Below are positions 1 to 9,596 of a DNA stretch of 64,000 nucleotides, piece by piece. This DNA is from VFMC01 sp046331225 (lineage in GTDB: Bacteria > Actinomycetota > Acidimicrobiia > Acidimicrobiales > Ilumatobacteraceae), in assembly GCA_046331225.1 (NCBI GenBank), contig JAXLRF010000007.1, positions 1-64,000 on the forward strand, written 5' to 3'. Under the pieces are notes generated by a model. It was given only the letters and a program-made list of their open reading frames with translations. It had not been told where the DNA came from and searched no databases. Numbering within the stretch: the stretch's first letter is position 1; every line of letters begins with the position of its first letter. The position numbers and the translations under genes are program-made.

Positions 1-1387
<1,387 letters not shown>

Positions 1388-1396
1388 GAGGGGTGG

Positions 1397-1402
1397 ATGC
1401 TA
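1397..1402 (-). promoter_or_regulatory. -10 element (TAGCAT) of malic enzyme gene
   Basis: TANNNT hexamer on the minus strand, 9 nt before the ATG, with no Shine-Dalgarno between. One of about 25 such elements in the window. No -35 was identified. Confidence 0.5.
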
Positions 1403-1456
1403 CGACCAGCCCGTTCCGCACCGCGAAACGATCACGGCTCCCGACCGGATCCGAAG

Positions 1457-1501
1457 CGTTTGCGGGCTGCGGCCCCATGATGGGGCCGCAGTCCGCACAC
1501 G
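1457..1501. repeat. Dispersed intergenic hairpin, family A copy 1 (probable terminator)
   Basis: Imperfect 20-bp inverted repeat around the loop ATGAT. The right arm GGGGCCGCAGTCCGCACACG pairs with a left arm that has two mismatches. It begins 20 bp after the CoA-transferase stop codon. A second copy with the same right arm lies at 47587-47632. No T-tract is present, as is usual for high-GC actinobacterial hairpins. Confidence 0.7.
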
Positions 1502-1520
1502 CGCGGTCGTGTCCGCCGGG

Positions 1521-2696
1521 TCAGTGGATGACGCCGGCGGCGCGGAGGGCGGCGGCGTCGAAGCCGAGCTCGGTGGCGATCTCGTCGCTATGTTCGCCGA
1601 ACCGGGGCGCCGGACGGCTCACCGATGCCGGCGTGGCCGAGAACCGTGGCGCGGGCCGCGGCTCGCGCACGCGCCCGGCCGTGGGGTGCTCGCGTTCGAC
1701 GAACACGGCGTTGTGGCGTACCTGCGCGTCGTCGTGCAGTTCGTGCAGCGAGTTGATGCGCGACGCGGGGACGTCGTGCTGCTCGGCGCCGGCCAGGAAC
1801 TGCTCGACCGTCGTGGCCGCGGCCAGGTCGCGCATCATCACGACCAACTCGCCCATGTGCTGCGACCGTGCGGCCGTGGTGGCGAAGCGCGGATCGTCGG
1901 CGATGTCGGCGCGGCCGTAGGCGGCGCACAGCCCGCGGAACTCGGCGTCGGTGACGGCGCTGGTGGCCACGTAGCCGTCGGCCAGCGGCGTGACGGCGTA
2001 GTTGGAGCCGATGGTGGGCATGCGCACCGCGTCGTCGTCGAGCAGGGCGGCGTCCATCGCCGAGTCGGGCCACAGGAACGCCACGGCCGCGTCGAGCATC
2101 GCGAGCACGATGTGCTGGCCCGACGCCCGGCCGGTGGCACGTGCGAAGAGCGCGGCCGTGATCGCCTGCGCAGCGGTGTACGACGTGACCTTGTCGCACA
2201 GCAACGTGCGATACAGCGACGGCGCACCCGTCGCGGGATCGGTCTGCACCGATGCGAGGCCCGACGCCGCCTGGATCACGTTGTCGTACACGCGGCGGTG
2301 GCTGTAGGGGCCGTCGGGGCCGAAGCCGCTGATGCTCACGTAGATCACGCCCTCGTTCAGCGCACGCACGTCGTCGTAGCCGAGCCCGAGCCGTTCCATC
2401 GCGCCGGGACGGAAGTTCTGGATCACGACGTCGGCGTCGGCGACGAGCGCCTTCACGAGCGCCAGACCGTCGGCGTGCTTGAGGTCGACGACCAGGCTGC
2501 GCTTGCCGCGGTTGTTGTTGGCGAAGATCCCCGTCATGCCGCCCTTGTTGCTGCCGAGGAATCGCATGATGTCGCCCAACCCCGGCGACTCGACCTTCAC
2601 CACATCGGCACCTTGGTCGGCGAGCATCATCCCGGCCAACGGCCCGGAGATCATCACGGACAGGTCGACGACCTTCACACCCTCGAGTGGCCCCAT
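1521..2696 (-). CDS. CaiB/BaiF family (class III) CoA-transferase
   Basis: 391 residues, the usual length for family III CoA-transferases, which move CoA between carboxylic acids. Family signatures: start MGPLEGVKVVDLSVMISGPLAG, then LADQGADVVKVE, NNNRGKRSLVVDLK, DVVIQNFRPGAMERLGLGYD, YVSISGFGPDGPY and a C-terminal FGEHSDEI. The usual catalytic Asp lies in the region LDAAVAFLWPD. It lies downstream of the MFS transporter and amidase genes on the same strand with a 56-bp gap, so it may be co-transcribed, although AACGAT 8 nt before the ATG could be its own -10. The acyl substrate is unknown. Confidence 0.9.
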   Translation of the reverse strand: MGPLEGVKVVDLSVMISGPLAGMMLADQGADVVKVESPGLGDIMRFLGSNKGGMTGIFANNNRGKRSLVVDLKHADGLALVKALVADADVVIQNFRPGAMERLGLGYDDVRALNEGVIYVSISGFGPDGPYSHRRVYDNVIQAASGLASVQTDPATGAPSLYRTLLCDKVTSYTAAQAITAALFARATGRASGQHIVLAMLDAAVAFLWPDSAMDAALLDDDAVRMPTIGSNYAVTPLADGYVATSAVTDAEFRGLCAAYGRADIADDPRFATTAARSQHMGELVVMMRDLAAATTVEQFLAGAEQHDVPASRINSLHELHDDAQVRHNAVFVEREHPTAGRVREPRPAPRFSATPASVSRPAPRFGEHSDEIATELGFDAAALRAAGVIH

Positions 2697-2752
2697 GGAC
2701 CGGCATCGTTTCACGTCCGCCGAGGGCGCTGCGACGCGAGGCGTCGGGAGGC

Positions 2753-4174
2753 TCAGCGCGCCTCGCGCAGCCCTCGCGTGGCGATGATGCCGGTGGTGGC
2801 CGTGGCGACCGCGAGCGCGAAGCACGAGCCGATCGCTGCCCCGAGCGACAGCGACGTGCGGTCGGCCAACGCGACCACCGCACCGCCCACGCCACCCATC
2901 AACGAGAACCCCAGCGAGTCGACCAACTGCAACTGCCCACCGGTGTCGCCCTCGCTGCCCTCGGTGGCATAGCTCATCGCCGCGACCGTCGTCGGGTTGA
3001 ACAGCGTGCCCATGCCCGCACCGCCCACGGCCCACCCGAGGAACGTGGCCCACAGCGGCCACCCGCTCCACAGCACCGGCGACGCCAGCAACGCGCCGGC
3101 GGCGAGCAGCGTGAAGCCGATGCGGACCGCGGTGCGCGTGCTGATGTCCTGTCGCTTCGCGATCACCGCCTGACCGGCGGTCCAGCTGAGCGCTGCACCG
3201 ATGATCGTGAAGCCCTGCGCCATCGGCGACACCCCGTGGATGCGGTCGGCGGCGAGCGGGATGAACCCGTCGACGCCCATGAACGTGGCGGTCGCGAGGA
3301 ACCGGCACGCCAGCACCGCCGGCTCGCCCGGGCGGGCGAGCGCGACACCTCGCGGCAGCAGACGGCCGAGCATCTTCACCGCAAGCACACCACCGATGAC
3401 GATGCTGACCGCCACCACGATCCAGCTCGACGAACGGATGCCCACCACGACGAACGCGACGCCGAGCGCGGCGGCGCCGGCGGTGAGCATGCGACGTCGG
3501 TCGTCGGCCAGCACCTCCGGGTCGTCGGTCGGTGCCGACGGACCGAACTTGCGCATCTGCGAGCTCGTCACCACCGCCACCGCGACGGCCATCGGGATGA
3601 TCGACGCGAACACCCATCGCCAACCCAGGTGGTCGGTGACCACGCCACCGAACGCCGGGCCGATCAGGCTGGGCATCACCCAACCCGCCGACAGCCACAC
3701 GTACATGGTGGCCTGGCGCGACTCTGGATACGCCCGTTTCACCAGCTGGTACGAGATCGGCGAGAAGCCTCCGGCACCGGCGCCCTGCAACGTGCGGCCC
3801 AGCACGACGACGGCCATGTTGGGGGCGACCGCCGCGACGACCAGCCCCAACGAGAAGGTGGTCACCGCCGTCAGGAACGTCGGCATCGGGCCCTTGCGAT
3901 CGGCGAAGCGGCCTGCGGCCACGAGCGAGAGCATGTTGGCCAACGTGTACGCGGCCAGCGCCACGCCGTACAGCGAGTCGCCGCCGAGCTCGTCGGTGAT
4001 GGTGGGCAGCGCGGTGATCACCGCCGTGGTCTCGAACGCGACGAGCGTCACGCCGAGCACGAGACCGACGGCGAGCAGCTTGAGCGACGGCGAGAGCGGC
4101 TCGCGCGAGTCGGAGCGACGCGGGGTGTCGATCGGCGGAGGGCCCGGCTCGACGGGCTCGGCCCCGGCCGTCAC
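2753..4174 (-). CDS. MFS transporter, multidrug-efflux (DHA2-like) type
   Basis: 473 residues with about 14 predicted membrane segments, as in drug:H+ antiporters. The first helix is LLAVGLVLGVTLVAFETTAV; motif A-like GRFADRKGPMP lies in the loop after helix 2, and GRTLQGAGAGG is a motif typical of this branch. The GTG start at 4174 overlaps the amidase stop by 4 bp (GTGA), so the two are translationally coupled. Probably exports a small molecule or drug. Coupling to an amidase suggests the substrate or product of that enzyme might be transported; this is inference only. Confidence 0.9.
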   Translation of the reverse strand: MTAGAEPVEPGPPPIDTPRRSDSREPLSPSLKLLAVGLVLGVTLVAFETTAVITALPTITDELGGDSLYGVALAAYTLANMLSLVAAGRFADRKGPMPTFLTAVTTFSLGLVVAAVAPNMAVVVLGRTLQGAGAGGFSPISYQLVKRAYPESRQATMYVWLSAGWVMPSLIGPAFGGVVTDHLGWRWVFASIIPMAVAVAVVTSSQMRKFGPSAPTDDPEVLADDRRRMLTAGAAALGVAFVVVGIRSSSWIVVAVSIVIGGVLAVKMLGRLLPRGVALARPGEPAVLACRFLATATFMGVDGFIPLAADRIHGVSPMAQGFTIIGAALSWTAGQAVIAKRQDISTRTAVRIGFTLLAAGALLASPVLWSGWPLWATFLGWAVGGAGMGTLFNPTTVAAMSYATEGSEGDTGGQLQLVDSLGFSLMGGVGGAVVALADRTSLSLGAAIGSCFALAVATATTGIIATRGLREAR

Positions 4175-5577
4175 ACGGGGGCCGCGGGAGCCACCAGCGG
4201 CCAGGGGCGCGTGCGCTCGACGGCGAGCGCCAGGTCGAGCAGCGCCTGCTCGGCGTAGTGACGTCCCACCACCTGCAGCCCGATCGGCAGCCCGTCGAGC
4301 GTGCCGGCCGGGATCGAGATCGCGGCGTTGCCGTGCAGGTTGGCGGGGAAGGTGAGCTTGCCGTTGTTGCCCGCCCCCGCCTTGATGCCGCCGAACGCCG
4401 ACGGCAGCGGGCCGTCGGCGTCGAACGCGACGTCGGGGTTGCTGGCCGTGATCACGAAGTCGACACCGGTCGCCGGGTCGAAGATCTCGGCCATGCGCTC
4501 GTTCAGCTCCATGCGGCGCCGCTCGATCTTGGCGCGGGCCTCGATGCCGTAGCGCTGCGGCGCGTGCTCGAGACCGCTGCGCATCTCGGGTGTGAGGATG
4601 TCGGCGCAGCCGGGCCACGCGTCGCCGAGCTCGGTGAAGATCGAGATCATCCCGCTGATGCTCCAGGCCGCACCCATCGACGGCAGCGACGTGTCGAGAT
4701 CGACGCGGGTGAGGCCCACCTCGCGCACGAGGTGCTCGCCCCACTCCTCGAGCTGGGCCCACATCGCCGGTGACACCACGGCTCCGCCCCACTCGGGTGC
4801 GAACACCACGCGGGCACCGCGCAGACCCTCGAGCGCCGAGCCGAGCTCGCGCTCCCAGCCCTCGACGCGCGGCAGGCTGAACTGGTCGCGAGGATCGTGG
4901 CCGTTGCACACGTCGAACCAGCGCGCCACGTCGCGAACGCTGCGTGCCATGGGGCCGACGGTGACCGTGTAGTTGCCGTTCTCCGCGCGGGGACCGCGTG
5001 GGATGCGACCGAAGGTGGCCTTCAGGCCGACGAGCCCGGTGAACCCGGCGGGGATGCGGATCGAACCACCACCGTCGCCGCCGGTCGCAATCGTCACCAG
5101 GCCGCCGGCCACCGCCGCCGCGCTGCCGCCGCTCGACCCGCCGGGTGTGCGACCGAGCTGCCACGGGTTGTGGGTCGAACCGTGGATGACGGTGCGGGTG
5201 ACGTTGACGCCGCCGAACTCGCTGGCCGTGGTCTGCCCGGCCAACACGGCACCGCCGCGGCGTCGCATGCGGTCGACCATGAACGAGGTGCGCGTGGCCA
5301 CCCGGTCGGCGAACACCGCGCACGCCTCGGTGTCGGGCCAGCCCTCCACCTGATCGAGTTCCTTGACGCCGATCGGCACACCGCCGAAGGGCAGCGACAC
5401 GTCGGCGGCACGCGCCTCGGCCTCGGCGGCCTCACGCGGCAGGTGGCAGAACGCGTTGAGCTCGCTCGCCTCGATCGCGTCGTACGTGGCCTGCAGCTCC
5501 TCGAGCGGCGAGCGCCGCCCCGCCCGGAACTCGTCGACCAGACCGCAGGCATCGCCCTGCCACGGAGTTGCTCCCAT
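4171..5577 (-). CDS. Amidase signature family hydrolase
   Basis: 468 residues. The Ser-cisSer-Lys triad of the family is visible: Lys72 in GVKE, Ser148 in GGSSGGS and nucleophile Ser172 in GGGSIRIP, with 24 residues between the two serines as in characterised members. Hydrolyses an amide, with substrate not predictable; the family includes aryl-amidases and the GatA subunit, but no gatB/gatC genes are nearby. The ATG is 7 nt after a minus-strand TACCGT (5585-5590), so it probably heads a leaderless operon with the overlapping MFS gene. Confidence 0.9.
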   Translation of the reverse strand: MGATPWQGDACGLVDEFRAGRRSPLEELQATYDAIEASELNAFCHLPREAAEAEARAADVSLPFGGVPIGVKELDQVEGWPDTEACAVFADRVATRTSFMVDRMRRRGGAVLAGQTTASEFGGVNVTRTVIHGSTHNPWQLGRTPGGSSGGSAAAVAGGLVTIATGGDGGGSIRIPAGFTGLVGLKATFGRIPRGPRAENGNYTVTVGPMARSVRDVARWFDVCNGHDPRDQFSLPRVEGWERELGSALEGLRGARVVFAPEWGGAVVSPAMWAQLEEWGEHLVREVGLTRVDLDTSLPSMGAAWSISGMISIFTELGDAWPGCADILTPEMRSGLEHAPQRYGIEARAKIERRRMELNERMAEIFDPATGVDFVITASNPDVAFDADGPLPSAFGGIKAGAGNNGKLTFPANLHGNAAISIPAGTLDGLPIGLQVVGRHYAEQALLDLALAVERTRPWPLVAPAAPV

Positions 5578-5584
5578 GACGCCG

Positions 5585-5590
5585 ACGGTA
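5585..5590 (-). promoter_or_regulatory. -10 element (TACCGT) of amidase-MFS operon
   Basis: Ends 7 nt before the ATG at 5577. The divergent gene at 5691 carries the same hexamer on the other strand (5679-5684). Confidence 0.5.
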
Positions 5591-5678
5591 GTGCAGCGCC
5601 CGACGCGGGCCCGACCCCCGCCGGCCCGCGCTGCCGACGACGGCCCCCGCAGTCAGGGGTGCGCTCTGCGCGCGGTGG

Positions 5679-5684
5679 TACCGT
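5679..5684 (+). promoter_or_regulatory. -10 element (TACCGT) of gene at 5691
   Basis: Ends exactly 6 nt before the GTG start. That places the expected transcription start on the start codon, so the message is probably leaderless. Confidence 0.5.
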
Positions 5685-5690
5685 CGCAGC

Positions 5691-7160
5691 GTGGCCGAGC
5701 TTCCACCGCCCCCTCCGCCGTCGTCGCCGCCCCCGGGCGGCCCCGCTGGTCCGATGCCGCCTCCCGGTGGCCAGACGCCCCCGCCGTCGGCCCCGCCGCC
5801 AGGCGCCGCGTTCCCGGGGGCGATGCCGCCGCCCGGGGCGCCCGGTCCCCAGCCCGGCTGGGGTGGCACGCCGATCACCTCGGTGCAGCCCGCCACCGCG
5901 CCGTTCGGCAGCCCTGCGGGGCCCGGCGGGTCGGGCAAGGCCTCGCGCACGTCGCTCTACGTGGTGCTCGGTCTGGTGGCCGCGGTGATCGCCGCGGTCG
6001 TGGCCGTCGTCGTGTTCACCGGCGGTGACGACGACGAGGTGGCGAACACCGACGACACCGAAGCGGTCGACGACACCACCGACGAGACCACCGCGGCCGA
6101 GACCACCGAGCCCGAGTCGACCGTGGTCGACACCACCACGGCCGACACGTCGGCCGACACCACCGAACCCGAGCCCGCCACCACGGCCGCGCCGCCCACC
6201 ACCGCCGCCTCGACGGGCGACGTGATCGCCGGCGCTCCGGCCGGTGTGACCGGCACCCCCGACGCGCCGGTGCCCGTCGGCCAGATCGCCGACATCGGTG
6301 CCGGGTGGCGTCTGCAGGTGCTCGACGTCGTGCCCGACGCCACGGCCGCGATCGCCGCCGAGAACGAGTTCAACGACCCGCCGCCCGCAGGTGGCACCTT
6401 CACGATGGTGCGCATCGCGCTCGGGTACTACGGCCTCGAGGATCCGCAGTCGTTCTTCATGCCGACGATCTCGGCCGTCGGTGCGAGCCGCGTCGAGCTC
6501 GACACCAGCTGTGGGTCGATCCCGCAGCCGATCGACCTGTTCACCGATGCGTTCGCGGGTGGCGTCGTCACGGGCAACATCTGCTTCGTCACCACGCCCG
6601 CCGATCCGCCGGCGCTGATGGTGTACGCCACGGGCGACTTCTTCAGCGACACCCAGGTGTTCCTCGATGCGAAGGCGCCGGCCTCGCCGGTCGCGCCCAT
6701 GGCGGCCATCGTCGGCCCGCAGCCGGGCGCCACCGCCACGGCGTTGCGCACCGCCGCCACCCCGGTCGGCACCGCCGCCGACGTCGGCTCCGACTGGTCG
6801 TTCGCGGTCGTCTCGCCGGCTCGCGACATCACCGACCAGGTGATGGCCGAGAACACGTTCAACGACCCGCCGCCCGAGGGCTACCGCATGTTCGGCGTCG
6901 ACGTCGCGATCGCGTTCAGCGGCTCGGGCACCGGATCGGCGTTCGACATCACCGCCAAGTTCGTCGGCGACGGCAACGTGCAACGCGCCGGCTACTGCGG
7001 TGTGGTGCCCAACGAGCTCGATGCGTTCGCCGACGTGCTGTCGGGCGGCTCGCTCACCGGCACCATGTGTTTCCTGGTGCCGGCCGCCGAGCTCACCAAC
7101 GGGGTGCTGTACGTGACGGGCGGCTTCGACAGCGAGCCCGTCTACTTCGCCACCGCCTGA
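5691..7160 (+). CDS. Membrane-anchored protein with two tandem extracellular domains
   Basis: 489 residues. Order: proline/glycine-rich cytoplasmic tail (1-85), one membrane helix (about 89-110, SLYVVLGLVAAVIAAVVAVV), a Thr/Glu/Asp-rich linker (112-178), then two homologous domains (about 197-326 and 359-487). Each repeat contains the motif ENxFNDPPPxG (224-234 and 387-397) and two cysteines exactly 24 residues apart (C274/C298, C436/C460), probably disulphides outside the membrane. The layout resembles DUF4352-type immunoglobulin-like surface proteins, but I do not recognise a named family. Function unknown. The GTG start is fixed by a -10 element 6 nt upstream. Confidence 0.85.
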   Translation: MAELPPPPPPSSPPPGGPAGPMPPPGGQTPPPSAPPPGAAFPGAMPPPGAPGPQPGWGGTPITSVQPATAPFGSPAGPGGSGKASRTSLYVVLGLVAAVIAAVVAVVVFTGGDDDEVANTDDTEAVDDTTDETTAAETTEPESTVVDTTTADTSADTTEPEPATTAAPPTTAASTGDVIAGAPAGVTGTPDAPVPVGQIADIGAGWRLQVLDVVPDATAAIAAENEFNDPPPAGGTFTMVRIALGYYGLEDPQSFFMPTISAVGASRVELDTSCGSIPQPIDLFTDAFAGGVVTGNICFVTTPADPPALMVYATGDFFSDTQVFLDAKAPASPVAPMAAIVGPQPGATATALRTAATPVGTAADVGSDWSFAVVSPARDITDQVMAENTFNDPPPEGYRMFGVDVAIAFSGSGTGSAFDITAKFVGDGNVQRAGYCGVVPNELDAFADVLSGGSLTGTMCFLVPAAELTNGVLYVTGGFDSEPVYFATA

Positions 7161-7206
7161 CGTCACGGGGAGGCCGTGCGGCCGCCTCGGTAGCATCGCC
7201 GAGGAC

Positions 7207-8007
7207 ATGGACACTCGAAGCTTCCTCGGCGTGCAGCAGAGCCACAACCCGTACCGATGGAGCATGGAGGTCACCTCCGGCATCAGCACCACCGGCGGGT
7301 TCCTGTTCGGTGGATCGGGGTTGGGTGCGGCGATCACGGCGCTCGAGGGCACCAGCGGCCGCCAGACCATCTGGGCCACCGCGCAGTACCTGTCGTACGC
7401 GAAGCCCGGCGAGATCCTCGACATCGACGTCATCCTCGCCGTCGAGGGCCATCAGATGACCCAGGCCCGTGCCGTGTGCCACGTGGGCAACCGCGAGATC
7501 CTCACCGTGAACGCGGCGCTCGGCGAGCGGCCGATGGAGGTGGCCGGGCAGTTCGAGCGGATGCCCGACGTGCCGCCGCCCGACCAGTGCCACGCTCGCG
7601 CGTTCCGCGGGCCCGTCGACGGCACGATCAACGACCGGCTCGAGCAGCGGCTCGCGAAGGGCCGCGACTTCAACGACCTCGACGGGGTGCCCGGCGACGG
7701 CCAGACGCTGATGTGGGCCCGCATCCCCGACGTGATCGAGGGCGTCGACGCCGCAGCGCTCGCCGTGCTCGGCGACTTCGTGCCGATGGGCGTCGGCCAG
7801 GCGCTCGGGGTGCGCGGCGGCGGCAACAGTCTCGACAACACCTTGCGGCTCGTGCATCTGGTGCCCACCGAGTGGGTGCTGCTCGACATCCGCGTGCACG
7901 CCGTCGAGCGTGGGTTCGGCCACGGCCTCGTGCACATGTTCGCCGAGGACGGCACCCTGCTCGCCACCGCCAGCCAGAGCTGCATCGTCCGGTTCTGGAA
8001 GGGCTGA
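7207..8007 (+). CDS. Acyl-CoA thioesterase-like protein (double hot-dog fold)
   Basis: 266 residues, the length of TesB-like proteins made of two hot-dog domains. Seen: N-terminal SGISTTGGFLFGGSGLGAAITALE, then TIWATAQYLSYAKPGEILDIDV (first hot dog) and a C-terminal half with DNTLRLVHL, TEWVLLDIRVHAVERGFGHG and DGTLLATASQSCIVR. These match the thioesterase-like superfamily used on fatty or sterol acyl-CoAs in actinobacteria. TAGCAT lies 10 nt before the ATG. The LLM oxidoreductase follows on the same strand after 58 bp. Confidence 0.8.
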   Translation: MDTRSFLGVQQSHNPYRWSMEVTSGISTTGGFLFGGSGLGAAITALEGTSGRQTIWATAQYLSYAKPGEILDIDVILAVEGHQMTQARAVCHVGNREILTVNAALGERPMEVAGQFERMPDVPPPDQCHARAFRGPVDGTINDRLEQRLAKGRDFNDLDGVPGDGQTLMWARIPDVIEGVDAAALAVLGDFVPMGVGQALGVRGGGNSLDNTLRLVHLVPTEWVLLDIRVHAVERGFGHGLVHMFAEDGTLLATASQSCIVRFWKG

Positions 8008-8065
8008 CAGCACCTCGATCGCCCGAGTGCGCCCCGGGTGGCGCGCATCTGGAAAGGTGTGCGCC

Positions 8066-9064
8066 ATGACCGACGCATCGCCCGCTTCGCTCCCTGTCCG
8101 GCCCGGCATGACCGTGCCCCTCCCCGGGCCGTTGCACAGCCATCGTGACAAGCTCGCCGAGCTGGCCGACATGGGCTACACCGACATCTGGTCGGCCGAG
8201 AGCGACGGTGCAGACGGCTTCACGCCGCTCGCGCTCGCCGCCGCGTGGGAGCCCCGTCTGCGGCTCGGCACGGCGATCATCCCGGCGTTCACCCGGTCGC
8301 CGGCGTGCTTCGCCCAAAGCGTCGCCTCGCTGGCGGACGCCGCACCGGGACGGTTCGCGATCGGCATCGGCAGCAGCAGCAACGTCATCGTCGAGCGCTG
8401 GAACGGGGTGCCGTTCGTCGAGCCGTACAAGAAGGTGCGCGACGTGGTGCGGTTCCTGCGCGACGCGCTGAGCGGCGAGAAGGTGTCGAAGGCGTACGAC
8501 ACCTTCGAGGTCAACGGGTTCCGGCTGGGCGTGCGCCCCGAACAGCAGCCGCCGATCCTGGTGGCGGCGCTGCGCGAGGGCATGTTGAAGCTCGCTGCGC
8601 GCGAGGGCGACGGGGCGATCATCAACTGGCTGTCGCCCGACGACGTGAGCCAGGTGGCGGGTGTGGTGCGTGACGCGGCCGGCGGCGCGCCCAAGGAGAT
8701 CGTGGCCCGCATCTTCTGCTGCCCGAGCGAGAACGCCGACGCAGTGCGCGCCGCCGGCAAGTTCGCGATCGCGGCGTACCTGAACGTGCCGGTGTACGCC
8801 GAGTTCCATCGGTGGCTCGGTCGGGCCGAGGTGCTGCAGCCGATGTGGGACGCCTGGCAGAGCGGCGACCGCAAGGCCGCCCTGGCGGCGATCCCGGATT
8901 CGCTGGTGGACGAGTTGATCGTGCACGGCTCGCCCGAGCAGTGCCGGGGGACGATCCAGCGCTACTTCGACAACGGCGTGACCACCAGCAGCCTGGCGAT
9001 CATGCCGTTCGATCCCGAGCTGAAGCACTGGGACGCGGTGCGCCTGCTGGCGCCCACCGCCTGA
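8066..9064 (+). CDS. LLM-class (luciferase-like, probably F420-dependent) oxidoreductase
   Basis: 332 residues with a luciferase-like TIM barrel. Motifs: GYTDIWSAESDGADGFTPLA, RLRLGTAIIPAFTRSPACFAQ, GRFAIGIGSSSNVIVERWNG, PPILVAALREGMLKLA and the terminal HGSPEQCRGTIQRYFDNGV. The set is typical of actinobacterial F420-dependent members rather than FMN monooxygenases with a reductase partner. The substrate is unknown. A GGAAAGG ribosome binding site lies about 9 nt before the ATG, so translation here is of the ordinary led type, unlike the upstream gene. Confidence 0.85.
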   Translation: MTDASPASLPVRPGMTVPLPGPLHSHRDKLAELADMGYTDIWSAESDGADGFTPLALAAAWEPRLRLGTAIIPAFTRSPACFAQSVASLADAAPGRFAIGIGSSSNVIVERWNGVPFVEPYKKVRDVVRFLRDALSGEKVSKAYDTFEVNGFRLGVRPEQQPPILVAALREGMLKLAAREGDGAIINWLSPDDVSQVAGVVRDAAGGAPKEIVARIFCCPSENADAVRAAGKFAIAAYLNVPVYAEFHRWLGRAEVLQPMWDAWQSGDRKAALAAIPDSLVDELIVHGSPEQCRGTIQRYFDNGVTTSSLAIMPFDPELKHWDAVRLLAPTA

Positions 9065-9088
9065 TCGGGCCGCGGGACACCCGGCAGG

Positions 9089-9277
9089 TCAGGCAGCCTC
9101 GCGCATCCAGGCGGGGGTGGTGCCCTGGCGGGCGGCGAGCTGGCGCCGGATCTCGGCGATGTGGGCCAGACCGCGTTCGCGGGTGCGGCGGTCGAGCCGG
9201 AACTGGAGGGGGACCTCGGTCGGGGCGAGCAGGGTGAGCTGCTCGGGCTGCTCGTCGTGCTGGCGCTTCGTGCTCAT
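9089..9277 (-). CDS. Small hypothetical protein, 62 aa
   Basis: The protein is hydrophilic and rich in Arg and Gln, with a central helix-prone segment (RLDRRTRERGLAHIAEIRRQLAAR) and no membrane segment. I do not recognise the family. Longer in-frame starts exist upstream, but they would run through the nested inverted repeats. The ATG at 9277 has CATGAT 6 nt upstream, which fits the local leaderless pattern. It is separate from the PiT operon upstream on the same strand and converges with the LLM oxidoreductase gene. Confidence 0.6.
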   Translation of the reverse strand: MSTKRQHDEQPEQLTLLAPTEVPLQFRLDRRTRERGLAHIAEIRRQLAARQGTTPAWMREAA

Positions 9278-9332
9278 GTGGTGATCATGCCCAAGGGGTG
9301 TCACACGGAAACCGTGCACCCCGTCACGGCCG

Positions 9333-9400
9333 CCACCCGAGTGGCACCGCACACACGGGTGTACCCGTACCACTCCGGTGGACCCACACCACTCGGGTGG
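9333..9400. repeat. Nested inverted repeats, three CCAC-N4-GTGG units
   Basis: Units at 9333-9344, 9370-9381 and 9389-9400. The first is the exact reverse complement of the third. Between them lies ACGGGT-gt-ACCCGT (9355-9368). The block sits after the PiT operon and before the 62-aa gene, so it could be a terminator for the former or operator sites for the latter. Confidence 0.55.
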
Positions 9401-9416
9401 GCGTGTGGCACTCGGA

Positions 9417-9596
9417 TCAGGGGCGGTGTTTGCGGCGGCCGATGTCGTCGAGCAAGGAGGCGACCGACAAGATCGCGAACCACACGGCCGTCACGAGGCC
9501 GACCCACTCGAGCTCGCTCGGCGTCACCGGCACCAGCACCAGGCACACCACCGCGGCGATCGCGAAGAACACCGCCCGGCGATCGAGGCCGGTCAC
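9417..9596 (-). CDS. Small membrane protein (59 aa) coupled to the PiT transporter
   Basis: 59 residues with two hydrophobic helices (about 8-25 and 32-47, including AVFFAIAAVVCLVLVPV) and a basic C-terminus ending RRKHRP. Its GTG start overlaps the stop codon of the phosphate transporter by 4 bp (GTGA), so translation is coupled and it is very likely a real gene. It may be a stabilising or regulatory partner of the transporter. That role is inferred only from the gene order; no family is recognised. Confidence 0.7.
   Translation of the reverse strand: MTGLDRRAVFFAIAAVVCLVLVPVTPSELEWVGLVTAVWFAILSVASLLDDIGRRKHRP

Noticed and set aside
5094..7433. 779-codon minus frame across the amidase start and the surface protein
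   Set aside because: Low-complexity Gly/Arg/His composition, and it overlaps genes with conserved motifs.
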